Of a stretch of DNA of 49,430 nucleotides, positions 9,086-15,324 are shown in pieces. Position numbers and translations under genes: made by a program. Below the pieces are notes generated by a model that was given only the letters and a program-made list of their open reading frames with translations, was not told the origin of the DNA and searched no databases. Source of the stretch: Desulfobacteraceae bacterium Eth-SRB2 (GTDB taxonomy: Bacteria; Desulfobacterota; Desulfobacteria; Desulfobacterales; UBA11574); contig RPGQ01000017.1 of assembly GCA_004193595.1 (NCBI GenBank), positions 1-49,430 of the forward strand, read 5' to 3'. How positions within the stretch are numbered: the first letter of the stretch is position 1; every line of letters starts with the position of its first letter.

Positions 9086-10513
9086 ATGAATAATGACACG
9101 CCTCACATACTGATTGTAGATGATGAACTGAGCATGCGCGAGTTATTGGAAGTCTTGCTTAACAAAGAAGGATACAAGGTTTCCTTTGCGGATAACGGCC
9201 GCAATGCCATATCAATGATAGAAAAAACAAATTTTGATCTTTTACTTTGCGACATCAGGCTCGGAGATATTACCGGCCTCGAGGTATTAAAGGCAGCAAA
9301 GGCTCAGAAAGAAGATTCAGTGGTCATTATGATTTCGGCATATGCGACCACTGAGGCGGCCGTTGAAGCCATGAATGAAGGCGCTTATGATTTTGTACCC
9401 AAACCCTTTAATAATGATGAACTGACACAAACCATAAAAAATGCCCTAAGTCTTAAAACCATAGAGCATGAGAAAGAGATCCTTGATGATGAACTAAAAA
9501 GAACCATGCATTTTGGAAAGATTGTTGGAAACAGCCCCAGCATGAGGCATATTTATAAGCTTATCCTGCAGGTTGCCAAAACAAAATCAAGCATTCTTAT
9601 TACCGGCGAAAGCGGAACCGGTAAAGAACTCATCGCCAAAGCCATACATGATCAGAGTACCAGGAGTGAGAAGTCGTTTGTGGTTTTAAATTGTGGCGGT
9701 ATCCCCGAGACATTGATGGAAAGCGAACTTTTTGGTCACAAAAAAGGGTCTTTTACCGGTGCAACCCATGATAAAAAGGGGCTTTTTGAGGTTGCAGATA
9801 AGGGAACGATTTTTCTAGATGAAATCGGTGAACTCACCCCTCCTATCCAGGTGAAGCTGCTGAGAGCTGTTCAGGAACATGTCTTTAAAGCGGTTGGCGG
9901 CAATGAGGATATTTCGGTTGACATCCGGATCATATCCGCAACCAACAAGAAGCTTGAAGATGAAGTTATTGCCGGGAATTTCCGGGAAGACTTGTTTTAT
10001 CGTCTGAATGTCATCGAAATAAAGATGCCGCCGCTCAGGGAAAGAAAGAGCGATCTGCGTCTCCTTGCCCAGCATTTTCTCGATAAATATTCTCGGGAAA
10101 TGGGAAAGGAAATAACAAAAATTTCATCTTACGCCATAGATCTTTTAAACAAATACGATTTTCCCGGCAATGTCCGTGAGCTTGAAAACCTGCTGGAAAG
10201 AAGCGTGGCGCTCTCCAGCACAAACATTATTCTTCCGGACAGTCTGGCCCTTTCTATTCATAAGCGAAGATGGATCGAAGGGATCAAAGACAGGCGTTTC
10301 GACCTGGATGAAGTGAAAAACGGGGTTTCCCTTGATGCCATCCTGGAAGAAATCGAAAGGGCTTACCTTGAAAAGGCCCTGGATTGCACCAAAGGGAAAA
10401 AACAGGAAGCAGCCGAATTGCTCGGGATAAGCTTTCGTACCTTTCGCTATCGACTGCAAAAACTGGAAATAGAAAAAAAGATAACAAAGAAGTATCCGGA
10501 ACAGATGGTTTAA
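9086..10513 (+). CDS. pilR: Sigma-54-dependent response regulator, PilR-like
   Basis: An NtrC-type activator of 475 aa. The receiver domain (1-120) has the acidic pair Asp12-Asp13, phosphoacceptor Asp56 and Lys106. The AAA+ domain has Walker A GESGTGKE (about 174), a GSFTGA variant of the sigma-54 contact loop (about 217), a Walker B-type TIFLDEIGEL and the arginine segment FREDLFYRLNVIEI. A Fis-type helix-turn-helix ends the protein (AAELLGISFRTFRYRL). It sits about 610 bp upstream of a pilin gene that has a -24/-12 promoter, which is why PilR is preferred over other NtrC-type names. No PilS-like kinase is in the window. It would activate pilA in response to an unknown signal. Confidence 0.85.
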   Translation: MNNDTPHILIVDDELSMRELLEVLLNKEGYKVSFADNGRNAISMIEKTNFDLLLCDIRLGDITGLEVLKAAKAQKEDSVVIMISAYATTEAAVEAMNEGAYDFVPKPFNNDELTQTIKNALSLKTIEHEKEILDDELKRTMHFGKIVGNSPSMRHIYKLILQVAKTKSSILITGESGTGKELIAKAIHDQSTRSEKSFVVLNCGGIPETLMESELFGHKKGSFTGATHDKKGLFEVADKGTIFLDEIGELTPPIQVKLLRAVQEHVFKAVGGNEDISVDIRIISATNKKLEDEVIAGNFREDLFYRLNVIEIKMPPLRERKSDLRLLAQHFLDKYSREMGKEITKISSYAIDLLNKYDFPGNVRELENLLERSVALSSTNIILPDSLALSIHKRRWIEGIKDRRFDLDEVKNGVSLDAILEEIERAYLEKALDCTKGKKQEAAELLGISFRTFRYRLQKLEIEKKITKKYPEQMV

Positions 10514-10520
10514 CCGATAA

Positions 10521-10711
10521 TGAACTTAGGGGCTTCGCCCCAATTGGAATAATGGAATGATGGAATAATGGAACACTGGAATATTGGGTTCTGGGAAAAT
10601 GAAAAATTGGGTTATTGTAAAATTCCTCTTGACAGGAATTAAATAGAGGAATGTCATTTTCTTTAAATCATTATTCCAGCATTCCAGCATTCCAGCATTC
10701 CATTCTTCCAT
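10521..10711. repeat. GC hairpin plus long inverted repeat of GGAAT/ATTCC units
   Basis: Directly after pilR, GGGGC-TTC-GCCCC (10529-10541) forms a small hairpin. Then 10543-10587 carries repeated (A)TGGAATAATGGAATG-like units and 10670-10711 carries the complementary ATTCCAGCATTCCAGC units, an imperfect inverted repeat about 170 bp long. The small open frame across it is repeat-derived and not a gene. Confidence 0.7.
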
Positions 10712-10818
10712 ACGACATAAAGGATGACGCCATCCCTCTGGTGTGAAATCAAAGCCCGAACATAAGGGTAGGGTGCTTTACTTTTCCCCTCTTTGTTTTT
10801 GACAAATTCTACATTAGC

Positions 10819-10833
10819 TGACAAAAATTGTCA
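10819..10833. promoter_or_regulatory. Possible PilR upstream site (TGACAA-AAA-TTGTCA)
   Basis: A perfect 6-bp inverted repeat with a 3-nt spacer lies about 103 bp upstream of the pilA -24/-12 promoter, and another TTTGACAAATT lies just before it (about 10797-10808). TGTC/GACA-containing sites are what PilR binds in Pseudomonas. Position and symmetry fit an enhancer for a sigma-54 activator. Binding is inferred. Confidence 0.45.
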
Positions 10834-10935
10834 TATTATATCCAAATAGAAAAAAGTTTGTTCCCCCCTTTATATAAAAATTAATATAATATAAATACAA
10901 TATGTTATAATATTAATTCATACTAAAACACTTCC

Positions 10936-10951
10936 TGGCATGTTATTTGCT
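10936..10951 (+). promoter_or_regulatory. Sigma-54 (-24/-12) promoter of pilA
   Basis: TGGCAT-GTTAT-TTGCT matches the sigma-54 consensus TGGCAC-N5-TTGCW at all but one base, with GG (10937-10938) and GC (10949-10950) exactly 10 nt apart. The expected start site is near 10962, giving a 5' leader of about 165 nt before the pilin ATG. The leader contains a perfect AAGGAGGTGA at about 11018-11027 that is not linked to a convincing gene. Confidence 0.85.
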
Positions 10952-11127
10952 AAACATCGATATAACTTTAATTTTTTTGGATTTAAAAAATAAAATTTAA
11001 TTGCCAGCGATTCTCCAAAGGAGGTGAAAAAATTTAAAAACACTTTGAACTTAGGGGCTTAATTATTGATTGCCCAGTTATAATAAAAACTATTTAATAA
11101 TTAATAACTTTAATAAGGAGGAATGAC

Positions 11128-11526
11128 ATGCTACAAAAACTAAGAAGAAACAATCAAAAAGGTTTTACATTAATCGAGCTGATGATCGTTATTGCGATTA
11201 TCGGTATCCTGGCAGCTATTGCCATCCCCAACTTTTTGGCTTATCGTACCAGGGGGCAAAATTCAGCAGCACAAGCTGCGGCCAAGAATTTTTACCAAAC
11301 GGCCATGGCTTACTTTGCAGATACAACATCCACTGGAACACAAGCTCTTATTACTGCTCAGGTAGGAGGTTATACTATTGATACTAATATAATAACACCG
11401 GGTGCCGGTGGAGGTCTGAATGATGTTCTCGATGGTACCGTCGCTGCAGTGGGTGCTTTAACCTTTTCGCATACCGGATCTGCCACAGTCTATACACTTG
11501 ATACCGCGGGCAATTTAAGTCCGTAA
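11128..11526 (+). CDS. pilA: Type IV major pilin, short-form PilA
   Basis: A 132-aa prepilin. A 12-residue basic leader ends in Gly12, and cleavage before Phe gives mature FTLIELMIVIAIIGILAA with the conserved Glu5. The mature protein is about 120 aa: the hydrophobic helix, an NFLAYRTRGQNSAA segment like that of Geobacter-type pilins, and a small Gly/Thr/Ala-rich C-terminal domain without the usual disulfide cysteines. Aromatic residues at mature positions 1, 24, 27, 43, 44, 50 and 51 are visible. Start is supported by AAGGAGG 7 nt upstream. The gene is monocistronic: sigma-54 promoter before, strong terminator after. It would be assembled at the inner membrane by machinery not encoded here. 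The many Ser/Thr residues in the C-terminal part make it a possible glycosylation substrate. Confidence 0.93.
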   Translation: MLQKLRRNNQKGFTLIELMIVIAIIGILAAIAIPNFLAYRTRGQNSAAQAAAKNFYQTAMAYFADTTSTGTQALITAQVGGYTIDTNIITPGAGGGLNDVLDGTVAAVGALTFSHTGSATVYTLDTAGNLSP

Positions 11527-11555
11527 TCTGTTATATTGACAATTTAATAACAAAA

Positions 11556-11589
11556 TTAAAAAGGAGGGGTATACACCCCTCCTTTTTAA
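11556..11589 (+). terminator. Strong rho-independent terminator after pilA
   Basis: A perfect 15-bp stem (11556-11570 with 11575-11589, core AGGAGGGGT/ACCCCTCCT) around a 4-nt loop, with a T5 run on the 3' side. It starts about 30 bp after the pilin stop. The symmetric A/T flanks would let it act on both strands. Confidence 0.93.
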
Positions 11590-11598
11590 TTTGTAGGC

Positions 11599-11821
11599 GT
11601 TCACGGGTTCAAAGGTTCAGGGGTTCAAGGTTCCATTCTCGTCCCCGGACTGCATTTGGGATGCGTATTTACGAGAAAAGCGTCAGTTTCGTCAGGCCTA
11701 ATCCAAAATTTGAAGCTAAATTGGCAATTACTTGGGAAAATGAACATTTGTAATGAGGACTTCGGATCTTCAATGCATTCTTTGTCCTTAACCCTGAACG
11801 TTGAACCTTGAACCCGTGAAC
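11599..11821. repeat. Inverted GGTTCAAGGTTCA repeat pair
   Basis: 11599-11634 is built from GGTTCA(A) units and starts GTTCACGGGTTCAA; 11791-11821 is the inverted partner ending TTGAACCCGTGAAC (14-bp perfect terminal match). The repeats fill the space between the pilA terminator and the convergent methyltransferase gene; no gene is seen in 11590-11843. Confidence 0.7.
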
Positions 11822-11843
11822 GGTTACTTTAATTTTAATAGAT

Positions 11844-12611
11844 TCAGGCAGTATCTTTTTCCAAGACCACTAGTAAACGAAACGCCAGAAAACGCTTCAG
11901 GGGCCGCAATATTTTTTCCAAATATTCAAGGCTTGAATATAAAAATAGCGGACATAGACTGGGATTATGAAATCCGCCGCTTAACGGATAGATAATAAAG
12001 TCCGTTCTTTCTTTATTGATACATTTTAGGCCGGGAAAATTTTCGACAAACCGGTGGTTGTATTTTTCGAATATTAGAGTGGGTATGGCCTGGTTGCCCT
12101 GAAAGTGGTTTTTATCTTTGTCCGACCCTCCTTTTTTAAAGGGGTTTATATTCCAGACCAGGTCTTCAGTGTGGAGGAATCGATAGATGAAAAAAGAAGC
12201 CCAGGATATATAAGGCTCCATTAATACGATTCTCCCTTTTTGCTTCAGAACCTTTTGCGCCTCGCAAAAGAATTGAGCCGGATCGTTCAAGTGATGCAGT
12301 ACATCAAACAGTACTATATTGTCGAAGGTCATTTCATTAAAGGGGAGCTGATGGGCATCCACCACTGCATCTATCCATGGAGTAAATAGTATATCAGAAC
12401 TGATCGCGTGTGGGAAGAATTCCTTCAGGTTGCCGCTCCCCCCCCCAATTTCCAAAATTGATCCCGGCCTTAAGGCGCTTCCAATGATACGGTACCAATT
12501 ATGATACAGCCTTTTTAGAATCTTTTTGGATTTCCATATCTGTTTTCGTTCATTCAGAATGTGAGAATCTTGCTGCATATTAAAATTTTCGCCTTCCTTG
12601 GTATTGAACAA
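11844..12611 (-). CDS. SAM-dependent methyltransferase (class I)
   Basis: A 255-aa protein with a class I methyltransferase fold. Motif I is ILEIGGGSGNLKEF, followed by acidic motif II (VVDAHQLPF), and a later DNIVLFDVLHHLNDP and GRIVLMEPY, the pattern of methyltransf_11 proteins. The C terminus is hydrophobic and may touch the membrane. Likely to methylate a sugar or lipid-linked intermediate given the glycosyltransferase neighbours, but no substrate can be read from the sequence. Motif I is encoded by a run of nine G on the coding strand (12438-12446), which could mediate slippage. It is the last of three minus-strand methyltransferase genes. Confidence 0.8.
   Translation of the reverse strand: MFNTKEGENFNMQQDSHILNERKQIWKSKKILKRLYHNWYRIIGSALRPGSILEIGGGSGNLKEFFPHAISSDILFTPWIDAVVDAHQLPFNEMTFDNIVLFDVLHHLNDPAQFFCEAQKVLKQKGRIVLMEPYISWASFFIYRFLHTEDLVWNINPFKKGGSDKDKNHFQGNQAIPTLIFEKYNHRFVENFPGLKCINKERTDFIIYPLSGGFHNPSLCPLFLYSSLEYLEKILRPLKRFLAFRLLVVLEKDTA
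12438..12446 (-). repeat. G9 homopolymer inside the methyltransferase motif I
   Basis: Nine consecutive C on the plus strand (G on the coding strand) encode the Gly-Gly-Gly of the SAM-binding loop. Gain or loss of one base would shift the frame in the catalytic core. Tracts of this length are typical substrates for slipped-strand phase variation; whether it varies here is unknown. Confidence 0.6.
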
Positions 12612-12682
12612 AACTGAACGTCTTTCAAAGGTCTCAAAAACTCATTGATAATAAACAAAATGGTAAGCATGTGTTATGTGTT

Positions 12683-14164
12683 TTAGGGTAATATTTTAAT
12701 TTTTTTATAAGCGAATATTGTCATTTTCATCAACAACCACCCGTGGCGAAAACGACTGATGTTTGTTTTGCCGTAAGTTCTTTCCCTGTATCGTATGGGT
12801 ACCTCGATCACTTTGAGGTTCAGTTTTGTCGCCCCGAAGATGAGATCAAAGTCACCAAAGGGGTCAAAATCGCCGAAATAACTCCTGTTGGTCCGAATCT
12901 TTTCATAATCCTTTTTAAAAAGGGCTTTAGTGCCACATAGGGTATCCTTGAACCTCTGATTTAGAATCCAGGTGAACATAATGGAAAAAAAATTATTTCC
13001 AAGATAATTCAAAAACCGCATGGCCTGTTTTTCCATGGGGTAGACAAGACGGCAGCCGTTGATGAACTCGCCATGGTCCTCGGCAAGGGCTATGTAAAAC
13101 TTGGGCAGATCTTCCGGCGGAACCGTAAGGTCCGCATCGAGTATCATCAAGATGTCGCCACTTGCAACGTTAAAGCCTTGTCTTACGGCATCTCCTTTAC
13201 CCTGTCCGCCCTGTATTAAAAGTTTGATGTCTTTGTCCGGATACGCCTTGATAATTCTATTTATTTCTTCCCGTGTGCCGTCTGTTGAACGTCCATCGAC
13301 AAATATCATTTCCTGATGTTGACCAAAGGGGGGAATTCGTTTAACGGCGGATTCGATATTACCTTTTTCATTTTTGCATGGAATCAATATTGTCGTAGAA
13401 AATTCTCTTCTCTGATTTTGCTTCACGGGTCTGGCGACGATATACTGACAAAGGCAAAGCTTTCTCAAAAACGGCAGTGAAGCAATATATTTATTGATAA
13501 AGTCGCTGAACCAGGGAATTCGCTTAGGAACAAGCAAACGGAATTCTGATTTAACCACCTGAAAATGGGATAAAGAGAGGAGACCGCATATATCATACCA
13601 GGAAAGCCAGTTCTGGTGGTGCTGGGGCATCTTCAGGCCCATCATTTCACCCACTTTCAGAATCGGTTCCCAAAAAAAATTGTAATATGAAATAATTAAT
13701 CTGGTATCTGGCCTGCAAAAGATGTGGAGCTGTCTGAATGTTTCTTCTATGTCCATAAGATGACCCACAACGTCAGATATGATCAATACATCAAAAGTCT
13801 CTCCCCAGCCCTCTATTTTTTCGATGTCTGTCGTATGGAATTCTATATTCGGATACCGCTCCCTGGCGATACGCACCATCTCTGAACTAAAATCGATTCC
13901 CACACCCCGTTTGGGTTTCAAGGCATTTAGAAGGTCTCCAGTTCCACATCCTAATTCCAATATAGATAATCTTTCAGGAACTAAAAATCGAAAATAATTC
14001 TCTTGATCACTGTAATAGTATCGATTGCGATCTTTCCAGAATTGGCGTTTTTCTGCCAGGGCATCAAATCGTTTTATAATTTCCTCTTTTTTGATCATAT
14101 GGAATTTAAAATCTCCTTGGATATTAGCTTTTTTATCCACGACTATGACGGCGGGCGCCTGCAT
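12683..14164 (-). CDS. Methyltransferase-GT2 glycosyltransferase fusion
   Basis: A 493-aa two-domain protein. Residues about 23-250 form a class I methyltransferase (ILELGCGTGDLLNAL, then GVGIDFSSEMV, and DVLIISDVVGHLMD). Residues about 260-493 form a GT2 domain of the DPM1 type: STTILIPCKNEKGNIESAV, FVDGRSTDGT, and ILDADLTVPPEDL with the metal-binding DAD; there are no obvious C-terminal membrane segments. The fusion is in one uninterrupted frame, so it is a real bifunctional protein and not two genes. The frame is open to an ATG at 14164, overlapping the upstream gene by 22 bp; an ATG at 14098 behind GGAG would start at MIKKEEII and is equally likely. Probable role: glycosylation of a polyprenyl phosphate or glycan plus methylation. 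Confidence 0.83.
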   Translation of the reverse strand: MQAPAVIVVDKKANIQGDFKFHMIKKEEIIKRFDALAEKRQFWKDRNRYYYSDQENYFRFLVPERLSILELGCGTGDLLNALKPKRGVGIDFSSEMVRIARERYPNIEFHTTDIEKIEGWGETFDVLIISDVVGHLMDIEETFRQLHIFCRPDTRLIISYYNFFWEPILKVGEMMGLKMPQHHQNWLSWYDICGLLSLSHFQVVKSEFRLLVPKRIPWFSDFINKYIASLPFLRKLCLCQYIVARPVKQNQRREFSTTILIPCKNEKGNIESAVKRIPPFGQHQEMIFVDGRSTDGTREEINRIIKAYPDKDIKLLIQGGQGKGDAVRQGFNVASGDILMILDADLTVPPEDLPKFYIALAEDHGEFINGCRLVYPMEKQAMRFLNYLGNNFFSIMFTWILNQRFKDTLCGTKALFKKDYEKIRTNRSYFGDFDPFGDFDLIFGATKLNLKVIEVPIRYRERTYGKTNISRFRHGWLLMKMTIFAYKKIKILP

Positions 14165-14910
14165 TGAATATATAAAGAACCTGAAAATTCACGTAAAACC
14201 GGAGTGTTTTCCAACAACTTCCCGATGTTACTCATCAGGCGAATTAAGGGTGTCGGTGTAGCCGGGTGCAACCAATCAAATGGCATGATTTCTATGTTGT
14301 CAAAACCTATTTTTTTCAAAAGATCACGAAATTTCCATCGCACGATAGCGGTCTCATCTGCCGAGACGTACCATAAAAAGGGGAGTAAAAACCTAAATTT
14401 ACGTTCGATAAATACCTGCGGATTAAGCATATTGGGTTCTGTAAAGCACATAACCCCCCCGGGTCTAAGAAGCGTGTATATTTTTTTCAGTGCTGTTTCG
14501 ATGTCCAGGTGGTGCAGCACCGATGAGCCAATCACCGCATCAAAGGAATCATCGGTATCATAATCCTCGATACGCTTTTCCAGAAACAAAACCCTATCAG
14601 GAGGAAGGTTGCGTGCTTGAGCTTTTTTTAGTAGATCCAAGGATATATCAACAGCTGTCAGCTTGGCACCTGTCTTGGCAAACATTTCAGTAAACATCCC
14701 GGTTCCACAGCCAATTTCCAGTGCACACACCCCGGGTCCCAGCCGGCTGCCTTTTGTGATCAATTCGGCACGTCGGTCGGCTCTAAGCATTCCCGCCGGT
14801 GTGTTCCAGTTCCAAATGAGTTCAGGATCAGACTGAGATAGAATTTTACTGTGCTTTATCTCGTGTTTTGTGCGAATAGAACTCAGGTTATCTCTTAGAT
14901 CTCTTTTCAT
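14143..14910 (-). CDS. SAM-dependent methyltransferase (class I)
   Basis: A 255-aa methyltransferase with motif I ALEIGCGTGMFTEMFA, acidic motif II LTAVDISLDLL, and DAVIGSSVLHHLDIE and LRPGGVMCFTEPN. It resembles the UbiE/COQ5-like or methyltransf_11 group. The C-terminal half (FRDLLKKIGFDNIEI) fits the substrate region of the group. First gene of the minus-strand trio and overlapping the fusion gene's longest start, so probably an operon. It diverges from the TPR glycosyltransferase operon that begins near 15323. Substrate unknown. Confidence 0.8.
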   Translation of the reverse strand: MKRDLRDNLSSIRTKHEIKHSKILSQSDPELIWNWNTPAGMLRADRRAELITKGSRLGPGVCALEIGCGTGMFTEMFAKTGAKLTAVDISLDLLKKAQARNLPPDRVLFLEKRIEDYDTDDSFDAVIGSSVLHHLDIETALKKIYTLLRPGGVMCFTEPNMLNPQVFIERKFRFLLPFLWYVSADETAIVRWKFRDLLKKIGFDNIEIMPFDWLHPATPTPLIRLMSNIGKLLENTPVLREFSGSLYIQCRRPPS

Positions 14911-15018
14911 AAAAATTATTCACCATTAATGTAAAGAATCCTGGTCCAAAGGACCAAGTTTTTCAGGGCAAAATAAAAAATTCCCTATAACCGATCTTTA
15001 CAAATTCTTTGTCTGAAT

Positions 15019-15324
15019 TTATACTATCCTATCTTGTATTTTATCCATAGTCCCACCATTCAACAGGTCAAAGCTTCTGCCCAATTTAAATTTATAAACT
15101 GAGATCTTTGACTGCGGGGTTATGGATAAAACGCGGACAAGCCAAGCCGCCAAACATTCTGGCATGAAAAATGCACCATCGCTATATGGGTAAACGATCC
15201 ACTTTCCCTTTTTCATCATAATTGTGTTAGTAGATATTGCATAATTTTGATTAAAATTAAAGAAAAAATCCGATAGCCTTATCTGATTTTTTATTTCAGA
15301 TATTGTAAGAGTTACTTTAGTCAT
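15019..15324 (-). CDS. Hypothetical small protein (uncertain)
   Basis: A possible 101-aa protein from the ATG at 15324; the frame stays open to 15363 but would then run deeper into the opposite-strand gene. The middle (KKGKWIVYPYSDGAFFMPE, then LAAWLVRVLSI) looks more protein-like than random, yet there is no recognisable ribosome-binding site and no family I know. It fills the otherwise empty 14911-15322 divergent gap. It may be spurious, in which case this gap holds only the two divergent promoters. Confidence 0.3.
   Translation of the reverse strand: MTKVTLTISEIKNQIRLSDFFFNFNQNYAISTNTIMMKKGKWIVYPYSDGAFFMPECLAAWLVRVLSITPQSKISVYKFKLGRSFDLLNGGTMDKIQDRIV

Noticed and set aside
10526..10711. 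Open frame of 61 codons after pilR
   Set aside because: It consists of the GGAAT/ATTCC dispersed repeat and has no protein-like character.
11128..11526. Conductive e-pilin claim from aromatic residues
   Set aside because: Several aromatic positions match Geobacter PilA, but the protein is longer and conductivity cannot be judged from sequence; many such filaments are now attributed to cytochromes.
11801..11995. Plus-strand open frame of 64 codons
   Set aside because: It starts in the GGTTCAA repeat and runs antisense through the end of the methyltransferase gene.
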